DNA of 55,913 bases from the NCBI GenBank assembly GCA_017417055.1, contig JAFPZX010000191.1, forward strand, positions 1-55,913, read 5' to 3'. A model generated the notes under the pieces. The model searched no databases. It saw nothing but the letters and a program-made list of their open reading frames with translations, and was not told the origin of the DNA. Positions within the stretch are counted from its first letter, which is position 1. Every line of letters begins with the position of its first letter. The DNA is from Anaerolineaceae bacterium. Lineage in GTDB: Bacteria > Chloroflexota > Anaerolineae > Anaerolineales > Anaerolineaceae. The translations under genes and the position numbers were made by a program. Below, piece by piece: positions 1-8,311 of this stretch.

Positions 1-225
1 GACCGGAACAGTGACGCTTTGGTCGAGAAAGCTGACGGTCACATAGTCTGCGTATTCAAAACCGAGATCAGCCAATTCTTTGGACGTGATTGCAAGCCGG
101 ATATCACCATACTTGTCGATTTCGTCAACCGAAGGGGCTTCGGTTTCGACAGACTGACTCATCACCGGCAGGCAAAACGCCAAGGCCAGGATCGAGACAA
201 GCAACAAAACAATACTTTTCTTCAT
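1..225 (-). CDS. secreted protein, N-terminal part (runs off left edge)
   Basis: An open frame runs from ATG at 225 to the window edge (75 codons, no stop). It begins with a clear signal peptide: KK near the start, then a Leu/Val/Ala-rich core ending near the residues PVMSQS. The start is supported by an AAAGGA Shine-Dalgarno just upstream. The mature part visible (KYGDIRLAITSKEL, then FEYADYVTVSF) faintly recalls the C-terminal domain of SAM hydroxide adenosyltransferases (DUF62), but too little is present to name it. An exported protein is well supported; its function is not. Confidence 0.6.
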   Translation of the reverse strand, partial: MKKSIVLLLVSILALAFCLPVMSQSVETEAPSVDEIDKYGDIRLAITSKELADLGFEYADYVTVSFLDQSVTVPV

Positions 226-251
226 AAAAAAATCCTTTCTTTTTTGTAATG

Positions 252-292
252 ATCTAATTATGACCAATACTATTTTTTGACAGCGGTTACGT
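252..292 (-). promoter_or_regulatory. possible sigma70-type promoter of the secreted protein
   Basis: On the minus strand, CTGTCA is followed after 17 nt by TAATTA, about 30-60 nt upstream of the ATG at 225. This is a plausible but imperfect -35/-10 pair, placed by eye. Confidence 0.3.
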
Positions 293-367
293 TTTCATTC
301 CGGTACAAGTGAAAGTCGGTACCTGCGGAAAAACAGCCCGGTCGGCATAGATGCTTTAGCAATTGAT

Positions 368-1234
368 TTACGCCACGCGCATTTTTTCGACAAATTCAGC
401 AGCAGTCATACCGGCTTCTGCCGCTGCTTGTTCGATAGTTATGATTTTCTTTTCGGCTAAGTCGGAAAGCATCTCAAATCGTCCTTCTTCGCGTCCTTCC
501 TCGCGTCCTTCCTCTTTAAAAAGCTCCATAACCTCTGTTTCATTATATTCTTCGAGTAACATACCTTTCACCTCCGCCTTATGTACTTCCAGAAATGGTT
601 TGATGATAAAATCATTTGGCATTTCGTTGATTGCCTTGTCAATCGCGCTGCTCACCTCATTTTCATCGCTGAGTTTTTTGATACTTCTGATTTTTTCAAC
701 CAACCATGCATATTCCATCAATGGCCTGCATGCTTCCATCAGCTTCTGATTTTTTCCGTAGTTTATGTTCAGCATCCGAACCTGAACTTCGATATCTGAT
801 TTGGAACCTTCGGGAAACGAATCGCTCAATTTCAGGATCACTTCATCAGGTTGATCAGCTGTTCCGTTATAAAAAACGACCAGTCTCGGTGCCGGGAGCT
901 TCAACAGCTTGGTGCTGTATTTATTCAATTTTCTTTGCTTGATATATTTCTCAAACAAATTTCCTGCGTATTGCATCATACGCAGTGGTGTATTTGGATT
1001 AAATGTCGACTGTTGTTCAAAAAGATTCATCTCGTATGAAACCAGGATGGATATGTCATTGCGCATTCCGAGATACATGATTTCTCTGATGGTCGTGATC
1101 TCAATGGCAGAAGGATCCGTGTAATCAGAGCCGTTGACAGCATTGTATAGACTGAGCGTCCATTCTTTATGTTCTTCAGAGCCAAACAAAAATGTGAATA
1201 ATCTGTCTTTGTACTGGATGTTATCCGCTGTCAT
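368..1234 (-). CDS. Rpn family / PD-(D/E)XK nuclease, transposase-like
   Basis: The 288-aa protein has the layout of the Rpn (recombination-promoting nuclease, PD-(D/E)XK superfamily) proteins that are scattered in many anaerobe genomes. An N-terminal KDRLFTFLFG segment is followed by RNDISILV and LPAPRLVVFYNG, where nuclease core residues would lie. A helical C-terminus contains the Glu/Arg repeat EEGREEGREEGR followed by a short helix typical of the family. Family members nick or cleave DNA and promote RecA-independent recombination. ATG at 1234 is preferred over the GTG three codons upstream because GAGAGG sits at the right distance. The catalytic residues are not certain from reading alone. 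Confidence 0.75.
   Translation of the reverse strand: MTADNIQYKDRLFTFLFGSEEHKEWTLSLYNAVNGSDYTDPSAIEITTIREIMYLGMRNDISILVSYEMNLFEQQSTFNPNTPLRMMQYAGNLFEKYIKQRKLNKYSTKLLKLPAPRLVVFYNGTADQPDEVILKLSDSFPEGSKSDIEVQVRMLNINYGKNQKLMEACRPLMEYAWLVEKIRSIKKLSDENEVSSAIDKAINEMPNDFIIKPFLEVHKAEVKGMLLEEYNETEVMELFKEEGREEGREEGRFEMLSDLAEKKIITIEQAAAEAGMTAAEFVEKMRVA
477..514 (-). repeat. 12-nt coding repeat (Gly-Arg-Glu-Glu)
   Basis: Three direct copies of a 12-nt unit encode repeated GREE residues near the C-terminus of the Rpn-like nuclease. Such units are common in this family and can expand or contract by slippage. Confidence 0.6.
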
Positions 1235-1323
1235 ACCGTACACCTCTCTGACTTCTCTTTTCGATTTAATTTTACCATATTAAACTTACCCGGATTTTTT
1301 TTAGCCAGTCCAGATGAGGTTAT

Positions 1324-1366
1324 AATGATAAACACCTTGTCATCTACGTACAAGGTGTTTATCATT
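1324..1366 (-). terminator. stem-loop terminator after the M3 peptidase gene
   Basis: A perfect 17-bp stem (arms 1325-1341 and 1350-1366, approximate ends) closes a loop of about nine bases. It lies between the end of the M3 peptidase gene and the start of the Rpn gene, both on the minus strand. The T-rich side is on the plus strand, so it may work mainly as a barrier or in both directions. Confidence 0.65.
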
Positions 1367-1412
1367 ATTTTGCTATCGAACAAGAGATACGATCGAATCT
1401 TCTCTTATTTTC

Positions 1413-3116
1413 TTATTTCTCTTCGATTTCTTTGAGCAAAATCATCGCGGCGTAGGATGTGGCTTTAGCAACGGCGCCATCATCAAAAGGAACCGCCAGA
1501 TTGGCATGACGCAGTGTCTCGAGGTAACTCATAGAACCGCCGACTTTGCAGAGCTTGAGATAATCCGCCCAGGCTGCTTCATGATTTTCCGCGTCCTTTT
1601 TCTTGAACTCCATCGCCCCCATGGTTGTCAGCGTGTAGTTGATGTAATAGAAGGGATAGAGGAAGATGTGCAGCTTGTGATACCACCAGCCGCCGCGGAA
1701 CATGAATTCATCATCTTTATAAGCCCGCCATGGCATATATTTGCGTTCCAGTTTATGCCATTCGCGGGTGCGTTCTTTCGGCGTGAGTTCCGGGTGCGCG
1801 TAGCAGATGTGTTGGAATTCATCAACGGCAACACCGAAGGGAACGAAGGTGATAGCTTCCTGCAGGTGCGCAAAGCGGAATTTATCAGCCTGATCACCAA
1901 AGAAATATTCCGCCCAGGGGTAGCAGAATTGTTCCATAGACATGGAATGGATCTCGGCGATATCTGTGGATTCGGAATAATAATCGGATATTGGCTGATT
2001 GCGCATCGCCATATAGCCGGCAAAAGCATGTCCGAGTTCATGGGTCAGTACTTGTACATCGCCGATGGTGCCGTTGAAACAGGAGAAAACAAACGGAGCC
2101 AGCAGATCCGGCAGATCAGTCATATATCCGGTAGAGGCTTTACCCGGTTTGTTCTTCAGATCCATCAAGCTATGTTCGATCATGAAGTCGATGAACTCCC
2201 CGGTCTCCGGACTGAGTTCATGGTACATCTTCTGGGCTTGTGGGACAAGAACCTCATCATCGCCGATAGGCTGAGCGTTGCCATCGGCAAAGATGCGTTT
2301 TTCATCGTAAACCATAACATTGGGGATACCCAGCCGTTTTGCCTGTGCTTCATAGAGTTTTTCACAAAGAGGAACCAAAACGCGGCGGACCTGTTCACGG
2401 AAGGATTCCACTTCCTTTACACCGTAATCAGTGCGTCCCTGGTTCATGTACCCCAGAGGAATGAAGTTTTCAAAACCGAGATTGCGTCCCATCTCATTGC
2501 GGATGGTAATCAGCTCGTCCCAAATCTCTTCCAGACGCGGTTCATGTTCATGATAAAAGTTGGAATAAGCCCGGAAGGCTGCTTCACGGACCTTGCGGTC
2601 TTCATGTTCAAAATATTTCTGGATGCCGTACAGGTTCAGCGTTTTTCCATCGAATTCGATCTGACAGGTCGCCATGATCTTTTGATATTCCATGGTGAGT
2701 TTGCTTTCGCGCTGCATCAGCGGAATGTTTTTCTCGCAAAAGCTGCGGCGCTGCAGGTCGATTTGTGTGAAATACTGTTTCCCGTAACGGGCTTCGATCT
2801 CCGGACGGAAGGCGCTGTCCGCAATGGCTGAGGCAAGGGCTACCTGGTAGGGAGAAAGCTCGGGCAGCTGTTCATTCAGATATTCCTGCTCATTTTCATA
2901 AAATTCGTCAGTAGTGTCGAGTGTGTGGCGGACGTACACCAATGTATATTGGGTTGAAAGATGTTTGCTTTCTGTGTCAAGTTCGCTCATCACATCAAAT
3001 ATGTCTTGTGCTGATGCGGCTGAATCGACACGCTTTTTCCATTCACTCAGCTGCGTCTTTGCTGCTTCAAAATCCGGACGGTTATATTCCAGCTCCGAAA
3101 ACTTCCAATCATTCAT
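1413..3116 (-). CDS. M3 family oligoendopeptidase (zinc)
   Basis: This 567-aa protein is a cytoplasmic zinc metallopeptidase of the M3 (thimet/PepF-like) family, which cleaves medium-sized peptides. The zinc motif is visible as HELGHAFAGY around residue 355, followed about 25 residues later by ESTDIAEIHSMSMEQF, which supplies the third ligand Glu. The length fits the M3B oligoendopeptidases. It starts at ATG 3116 behind AAAGGA and stands alone, with a strong stem-loop downstream. Confidence 0.92.
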   Translation of the reverse strand: MNDWKFSELEYNRPDFEAAKTQLSEWKKRVDSAASAQDIFDVMSELDTESKHLSTQYTLVYVRHTLDTTDEFYENEQEYLNEQLPELSPYQVALASAIADSAFRPEIEARYGKQYFTQIDLQRRSFCEKNIPLMQRESKLTMEYQKIMATCQIEFDGKTLNLYGIQKYFEHEDRKVREAAFRAYSNFYHEHEPRLEEIWDELITIRNEMGRNLGFENFIPLGYMNQGRTDYGVKEVESFREQVRRVLVPLCEKLYEAQAKRLGIPNVMVYDEKRIFADGNAQPIGDDEVLVPQAQKMYHELSPETGEFIDFMIEHSLMDLKNKPGKASTGYMTDLPDLLAPFVFSCFNGTIGDVQVLTHELGHAFAGYMAMRNQPISDYYSESTDIAEIHSMSMEQFCYPWAEYFFGDQADKFRFAHLQEAITFVPFGVAVDEFQHICYAHPELTPKERTREWHKLERKYMPWRAYKDDEFMFRGGWWYHKLHIFLYPFYYINYTLTTMGAMEFKKKDAENHEAAWADYLKLCKVGGSMSYLETLRHANLAVPFDDGAVAKATSYAAMILLKEIEEK

Positions 3117-3138
3117 TATTTTAGGTTCCTTTCACTTG

Positions 3139-3208
3139 TCGTAATTGTTCGAACTACTGATGCGGACCTGTTGCTTGCAGCACCTGTGTCACAGTCAAAC
3201 AATTACGA
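3139..3208. repeat. 11-bp inverted repeat upstream of the M3 peptidase
   Basis: TCGTAATTGTT (3139-3149) and AACAATTACGA (3198-3208) are perfect inverse copies 48 nt apart, just upstream of the peptidase start. They could form a stem or a pair of protein-binding half-sites. No function is shown. Confidence 0.4.
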
Positions 3209-3340
3209 TTTCTATAATGCTTATTTTGATGAATTATAACAAATTAGGGACAGAGGGACTTATTTGTCATATCTCATATAAAAGAATGCAGCCGAAATCT
3301 TCACCGACTCCGGCTGCCACGAATGCCTTTTTCTTAATTT

Positions 3341-3787
3341 CTATTGCCTAATCAAAGGCTTCACATTATACGGTGGTATCTCATCCTCTTCCGGCCTGTG
3401 TTTGAGGATCCCCGGTTCCTTGTCCTCCAACATCTGGAGGTACGCCCGCCTCAGATACTCGATTAGCCAGCTGCCCTGCTGCGGAACATCCGACGTGTCC
3501 TTCGCTTTCCAGTAGCCCCAGGTGACCGGTACCAAGCCGCGATACTTCATCGTGCATTTTCCATTCACCGGATCGTACTTCACCGATTCGTCATCGATCA
3601 GTCCTTATTCGCTCACAAAACCCTTTTTGAGAACAAGCTCGTCGATCTCGCGGTCATATTCGTAAGCCTCCACCGGCTGGTTCTTGAACAATTCATAAGG
3701 ATCAGGACGCTTTGGTACCTGTTCTGTTAACGGCACCGGATGAGGTGGAATCACCTGTCCCGGCAGATAAATGCGGTAACGAGGCAA
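3341..3787 (-). pseudogene. hypothetical gene interrupted by an in-frame TAA
   Basis: Two short frames (3787-3605 and 3604-3341) are in the same phase and are separated only by one TAA at 3605-3607. Read through, they give a continuous, compositionally uniform protein of about 148 aa, Pro-rich at first and with a helix (LIEYLRRAYLQML) later. Upstream the same frame stays open to about 3850 but has no ATG. The only nearby start is TTG at 3787, without a convincing Shine-Dalgarno. It abuts the end of the glutathione peroxidase gene. The simplest reading is a decayed gene, also truncated at its 5' end. I recognise no family. A sequencing error at the TAA is the alternative. Confidence 0.5.
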
Positions 3788-3855
3788 AACTTTTTCACGG
3801 AATTCCGCAGCATGGGCAGACGCTTCGACGTCGCGCAGGTGTTTTCGGGTAATTA

Positions 3856-4395
3856 TTACAGCAGCGTTTTAATGCAGGATTCAACTTCTGTCATGTCAGC
3901 CGTGGGTTCAAAACGTGCAACGACATTTCCTTCACGGTCAACGACAAATTTGGTGAAGTTCCATTTGATATCCGGTTTGCTTGCCCAATCCGGATCTGCT
4001 TTGGCAAACATACCTTCGAGCAGCGCTTTATACTGATGCTCGCCAAACCCTTCAAAGCCTTTTTGTGATTTCAGATAGGTGTACAGCGGCAGTTCATTAG
4101 GACCGTTGACATCGGACTTTTTCATCTGAGGGAAGGTTGTGTTGTAATGCAGCGTACAAAATTCATGGATCTCTTCATCGCTTCCCGGTGCCTGGCCCCC
4201 GAACTGATTGCAGGGAATGTCCAGGATTTCAAGTCCCTGGTCATGGTAATCTTTGTAAAGCTGTTCTATCGGGGCATACTGTGGGGTGAAGCCGCAGCCG
4301 GTGGCGGTATTGACGACAAGGATCACTTTTCCTTTGTAGTCGCTGAGGTCCAGCGTTTCACCTTTTCCTGTAGTAACGGAATATTCGTAAATCAT
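3856..4395 (-). CDS. glutathione peroxidase family (thiol peroxidase)
   Basis: A 179-aa GPx-fold peroxidase that reduces hydroperoxides, in bacteria usually with thioredoxin rather than glutathione. The family signature VVNTATGCGFTPQY carries the peroxidatic Cys at residue 34, where animal enzymes have selenocysteine. The other tetrad residues are seen in CNQFGGQ (around 81) and WNFTKFVVDREG (around 145). Length and motif spacing are standard. It starts at ATG 4395. Confidence 0.93.
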   Translation of the reverse strand: MIYEYSVTTGKGETLDLSDYKGKVILVVNTATGCGFTPQYAPIEQLYKDYHDQGLEILDIPCNQFGGQAPGSDEEIHEFCTLHYNTTFPQMKKSDVNGPNELPLYTYLKSQKGFEGFGEHQYKALLEGMFAKADPDWASKPDIKWNFTKFVVDREGNVVARFEPTADMTEVESCIKTLL

Positions 4396-4796
4396 TAATA
4401 ACTCCTTGTTGAATTGTATGAATGTAACTGCCCGGAATGTGGCTCAATAGGTTTGTTCTGATGCTTTGGCATGTATCTCATAACCGAACCGAAGCTTGAA
4501 CAGTTACGTTTAAATAATTATATTGTACTTATTAAATACATAGATATATATAAATAGAAGATAGTTACACATAAATATTGTAAAATAACCAATAGATATA
4601 ATCTATCAAAACAGAGCATATGTGTCTCAGACCTCAATTTGCCTGATAATTGATCAGATCAATACCATATCTGAACATTTTCGGTACAATAAGGAATTGA
4701 TAGCTGTTCAAAATAGTCAGACTGCGTATATGTGATAATATGGATTGTGCCCGGTATGCTCTTTTTTGAACAGGTAACAGGAAGGTATTTGCTATT
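4396..4796. other. AT-rich intergenic region between divergent genes
   Basis: About 400 bases separate the divergently transcribed peroxidase and alcohol dehydrogenase genes. It is strongly AT-rich (4500-4620 especially) and must hold both promoters. On the plus strand an extended -10-like TGTGATAAT lies at 4731-4739, but no good -35 is visible. I see no ORF, RNA gene or riboswitch in it. Confidence 0.5.
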
Positions 4797-5972
4797 ATGG
4801 ATAATTTTATGTTTTATTCCCCGACTTGTTTCGTTTTTGGTAAAGACAGCGAAAAAGAAACAGGGAAAATGGTCAAACGATTCGGCGGGACGAAAGTCCT
4901 GATCCATTTCGGCGGCGGCAGCGTTATCCGTTCCGGATTGATTGACCGCGTTAAAGCTTCACTGGATGCGGAAAACATACCTTATCTGGAGCTGGGCGGT
5001 GTGAAACCGAATCCCCGCAGCGGTCTGGTTTATGAAGGCATCGACCTTTGCCGGAAGGAAGGCGTTGATTTTATTTTAGCGGTTGGAGGCGGCAGCACCA
5101 TCGACTCTTCCAAAGCGATTGCAGCAGGTACGGTTTATGACGGCGATTTCTGGGATTTTTACTCCGGTAAATACATTGAAAACGCTCTCCCGATTGGTAC
5201 TGTTCTGACCATCGCGGCTGCTGGCAGTGAAGGCAGTCCGGATAGCGTTATCACCAAGGAAGAAGGAATGTTCAAGCGCGGTGCTACCGGTGACGCGATT
5301 CGCCCGAAGTTCAGTATCTTGAATCCTGCCTTAACGCAGACCTTGCCGCCGTATCAGACCGCGGCAGGGATCACCGACATCATGGCGCATCTGTATGAAC
5401 GCTATTTGACCAATACCAAAGAGGTGGAAGTGACCGACCGCCTGATTGAAGCGTTGATGATGACACTGGTTCATGAAGGTCCGCGGGTCATTGCTGATCC
5501 AAACAATTATGATGCCCGGGCGAACATCATGTGGGCAGGGATGATGGCTCATAATAATGCTGTGGGTGTTGGCCGCTCTCAGGACTGGAACAGCCATGAC
5601 ATCGAGCATGAACTTTCCGCCCTTTATGATTGCACTCATGGGGCGGGGCTTGCGATCGTGATGCCGGCTGTTTTCACTTACGTGATGAACCATGACGTCA
5701 CCCGCTTTGCACAGGTCGCTGTGCGTGTCTGGGGCTGCAAGATGGATTTTTATCATCCGGAAGTTACTGCCAAAGCCGGTATTGAAGCACTGCATTCTTT
5801 CCTGATTTCATTGGGAATGCCGAAAAACTTTGCGGAAATCGGTGCAAAAGAAGAAGATATTCCGCAGCTTGTGGATGTGTTGTGCAACGGAAACGGACGA
5901 ACGGGAACGCTCAACGGTTTTGTGACGCTCAACGAGGAAGACTGTACCGCGATTTATAAACTGATGCTGTAA
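4797..5972 (+). CDS. iron-containing alcohol dehydrogenase (butanol dehydrogenase-like)
   Basis: This 391-aa group III (iron-dependent) dehydrogenase interconverts aldehydes and alcohols with NAD(P)H in fermentative metabolism. The cofactor-binding GGGS motif is seen in AVGGGSTIDSSKAIAAG (around 100). Metal ligands lie in the AAGITDIMAHLYERY segment and in the later His-rich helices (DIEHELSALYDCTHGAGLAIVMP). The overall sequence resembles NADPH-dependent butanol dehydrogenases. AGGAAGG precedes the ATG at a slightly long distance. The gene is monocistronic and ends with a stem-loop. Confidence 0.92.
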   Translation: MDNFMFYSPTCFVFGKDSEKETGKMVKRFGGTKVLIHFGGGSVIRSGLIDRVKASLDAENIPYLELGGVKPNPRSGLVYEGIDLCRKEGVDFILAVGGGSTIDSSKAIAAGTVYDGDFWDFYSGKYIENALPIGTVLTIAAAGSEGSPDSVITKEEGMFKRGATGDAIRPKFSILNPALTQTLPPYQTAAGITDIMAHLYERYLTNTKEVEVTDRLIEALMMTLVHEGPRVIADPNNYDARANIMWAGMMAHNNAVGVGRSQDWNSHDIEHELSALYDCTHGAGLAIVMPAVFTYVMNHDVTRFAQVAVRVWGCKMDFYHPEVTAKAGIEALHSFLISLGMPKNFAEIGAKEEDIPQLVDVLCNGNGRTGTLNGFVTLNEEDCTAIYKLML

Positions 5973-5985
5973 CAGAAACAGTCAG

Positions 5986-6022
5986 TTGTCAGCAGTCAGC
6001 GTTCTGTTGGCTGCTGACCTTA
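5986..6022 (+). terminator. stem-loop after the alcohol dehydrogenase gene
   Basis: GTCAGCAG and CTGCTGAC arms, with an inner AGC/GGCT extension, form a hairpin 15-50 nt after the stop codon. The following T tract is weak (CTTATATC). Confidence 0.5.
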
Positions 6023-6114
6023 TATCAAAAAAAGTAACTGTTCAGTACTGAGTCAAAAGAGCAGGCTGCATTGACTCGTTCTGAAATCGTTACAATAATA
6101 ATTGGAATTGATTG

Positions 6115-7440
6115 ATGAAAACTTTATATATCGACTGTGGAATGGGCGCTGCCGGAGATATGCTGACAGCTGCTTTATTGGAACTGATGCCGGATCCGGA
6201 TGGATTTGTAGCAAAGCTGAACGGACTCGGTATCCCGAATGTCACATTTCAGCGGGAGGATTCCGTGAAATGCGGTATTCACGGGACACATATGAGTGTT
6301 TTGGTAGGTGATGTCGAAGAAGGGGAAGAAATTCATGAACATGACCACCATCATGGGCTTGACCATACTCATGCTCATTTCCATATTCATGAACATAAAC
6401 ACGAACATTCTGAAGATGACCTCGAACATGAACATACACATCCCCATACGCATGACAGCGAAGCAGATGATCATGAACATAATCATGTGCATCACCATCA
6501 TCACAGCAGTATGCATGATATTGAGCATATCATAACCGATCATCTCCATTTACCGGAAAAAGTACAGAGTGATGTTCTTGCCGTTTATCAGTTGATTGCT
6601 GAGGCAGAAAGCCATGCCCACGGGGTGCCGGTTACCGATATACACTTCCATGAAGTCGGTACGATGGACGCGATTGCGGATATCACTGCTGTTTGCCTGC
6701 TGATGAACGAAATCGCTCCGGATGAAGTTGTGGTTTCCCCAATCCATGTCGGATCTGGGCAGGTGAAATGTGCTCATGGCATCCTGCCTGTGCCGGCTCC
6801 CGCGACGCTTTATATCCTGCAGGATGTGCCGATTTATGGCGGCGAGGTTAAAGGAGAGCTTTGCACACCGACCGGCGCGGCATTACTGAAACATTTTGCC
6901 ACTCGTTTCGGTGCCATGCCGGTGATGAAACCTGTTGGTGTCGGATATGGCATGGGAAAGAAAGATTTCAATTGGGCAAATTGCGTACGTGTGACACTTG
7001 GAGAGACCGGTGAAGAAAAAAGCAGTGATACCATTTTAGAGCTTTCCTGCAATGTGGACGATATGTCTGCTGAAGAAATCGGTTTCGCGATGGATCGTCT
7101 GTTTGAAGCAGGCGCCAGAGATGTTTTTACCATTCCTGTGAGCATGAAAAAGTCCCGCCCCGGCACATTGATCTGCGTGATCTGCAGTGAGACGGATAAG
7201 GAAGAGATGGTCCGCTGTCTGTTTGCGCACACTTCGACGATTGGCATTCGTATAACAGTCCATGAACGCTGTGTGTTGGATCGGAAAGTTGAATCTATAC
7301 TGACGGACTATGGTGAAATCCGCAAAAAAACATCCTGCGGATATGGCGTCACCAGAGTAAAATATGAATACGATGATTTGGCTCGAATTGCCGTGGAGCA
7401 GAATCTTTCTATTGATGAAGTAAAAAGCATACTTTTCTAA
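6115..7440 (+). CDS. larC: LarC, nickel-pincer cofactor nickel insertase
   Basis: LarC inserts nickel into pyridinium-3,5-bisthiocarboxylic acid mononucleotide, using CTP, to make the NPN cofactor of lactate racemase-type enzymes. The 441-aa protein starts with the family signature TLYIDCGMGAAGDML. The conserved blocks HFHEVGTMDAIADI and CTPTGAALLKHF follow, then ELSCNVDDMSAEEIGFAMDRLFEAGARDVFTIP in the C-terminal half. Between about residues 70 and 145 lies a metal-chelating insert very rich in His, Asp and Glu. In some lactobacilli larC is made as two pieces joined by a programmed frameshift; here it is one uninterrupted frame. ATG at 6115 is preferred over the TTG just before it. No larA, larB or larE is in the window. 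Confidence 0.93.
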   Translation: MKTLYIDCGMGAAGDMLTAALLELMPDPDGFVAKLNGLGIPNVTFQREDSVKCGIHGTHMSVLVGDVEEGEEIHEHDHHHGLDHTHAHFHIHEHKHEHSEDDLEHEHTHPHTHDSEADDHEHNHVHHHHHSSMHDIEHIITDHLHLPEKVQSDVLAVYQLIAEAESHAHGVPVTDIHFHEVGTMDAIADITAVCLLMNEIAPDEVVVSPIHVGSGQVKCAHGILPVPAPATLYILQDVPIYGGEVKGELCTPTGAALLKHFATRFGAMPVMKPVGVGYGMGKKDFNWANCVRVTLGETGEEKSSDTILELSCNVDDMSAEEIGFAMDRLFEAGARDVFTIPVSMKKSRPGTLICVICSETDKEEMVRCLFAHTSTIGIRITVHERCVLDRKVESILTDYGEIRKKTSCGYGVTRVKYEYDDLARIAVEQNLSIDEVKSILF

Positions 7441-7466
7441 AACGTATCTGTTCATGGCATATCCAC

Positions 7467-7490
7467 GGGACAGGCCTCCAGGCCTGTCCC
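7467..7490 (+). terminator. palindromic terminator after larC
   Basis: GGGACAGGCC, a TCCA loop and GGCCTGTCCC form a perfect 10-bp hairpin about 27 nt after the stop codon, followed by ACTTTG. It is a strong stem with a short U tract. Confidence 0.7.
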
Positions 7491-7642
7491 ACTTTGAATT
7501 ACGTTTGAAAAAGTTTTCAGTAATTTTGTCTGGCGCATGAATCGTGACTGCCTGTGTATCAACAGCTTTTTTCTTCTGATTTCAATATTGTACAAAAGAC
7601 AAAAATAAATTATAATTGGTAAATAACAGGAGGTTCATAGCT

Positions 7643-8176
7643 ATGAAAACAGATGTTATAACAATTACCAACCTGGGGAAAGGCTGTGATGAAGCGGTTG
7701 CTCAGGTCGAAAAGGTCGCGGTTTATAATAACCTGAATCCTAAAGAGAAGATACAATTGCAGTTGTTGACCGAAGAAATGATGGCCCTTGCCAGGAGCAT
7801 TACCGGTGAAATGACTGCAAATTTTTGGGTCGAAAATGATAAGAATCATTATGAACTTCACTTGAAAACCCATACATTGATGGATGCAGAGAAACGCGGC
7901 TTACTCATTTTATCCAGCACCAACAGAAAAAATGAAGCTGCCAATACTTTTCTTGGTAAAATCAGGGATATGATTGAAGAACATATTCTTCCGGAAGCTG
8001 ACTTCAATAAGGAATTTGAGTTTTCGAGCACGATGTTAAGTGATTTGCCTATGAATGGTTTGGTTGAAAATGAATGGGATGGATTGGAACGCTCTGTCTT
8101 ATTGAAAACATCCGATGAAGTAAAAGTAAGTATCAAGGGCGGTAACGTAGAAATCATCGTTATAAAGAATTATTAA
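7643..8176 (+). CDS. conserved protein, possible RsbW/HATPase-like domain
   Basis: The 177-aa cytoplasmic protein starts at ATG 7643 with a good AGGAGG Shine-Dalgarno, so the TTG at 7616 is not used. A helical segment LNPKEKIQLQLLTEEMMALARSITGEM could correspond to the N-box helix of serine-kinase/anti-sigma ATPases. Alternating strands follow (NFWVENDKNHYELHLKTHT). A typical G-box ATP lid is not visible. The protein ends in a beta-rich stretch (EVKVSIKGGNVEIIVIKNY). Role in signalling is a guess from fold-like features only. Confidence 0.5.
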   Translation: MKTDVITITNLGKGCDEAVAQVEKVAVYNNLNPKEKIQLQLLTEEMMALARSITGEMTANFWVENDKNHYELHLKTHTLMDAEKRGLLILSSTNRKNEAANTFLGKIRDMIEEHILPEADFNKEFEFSSTMLSDLPMNGLVENEWDGLERSVLLKTSDEVKVSIKGGNVEIIVIKNY

Positions 8177-8311
8177 GGAAATACTGATTAATCTTTCACA
8201 GTCAAAAGTAACCTGTTTTCGTTGAATCAGGATTGAGTTAACAAGACAATAAATCATTCAATGAATGGAAATTCTTATAGTTTTATCAGGAGGAAGAGGA
8301 GATAAGTATTT

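Noticed and set aside
368-1234. Active transposon at the left end
   Set aside because: The Rpn-like protein is related to transposase-type nucleases, but no terminal inverted repeats or target duplications are visible around it.
1506-2831. 441-aa plus-strand ORF over the M3 peptidase gene
   Set aside because: It is a long shadow frame opposite a clear zinc peptidase. It shows no family pattern and no ribosome binding site.
6175-6549. 124-aa minus-strand ORF rich in Met inside larC
   Set aside because: It is a shadow of the His-rich insert of larC, since CAT codons read backwards give ATG.
4498-7453. Recurring 12-14-nt phrase CGTAACTGTTCA-like in several intergenic regions
   Set aside because: Three inexact short matches (about 4500, 6035 and 7441) are within chance in AT-rich spacers. 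They show no shared distance to genes.
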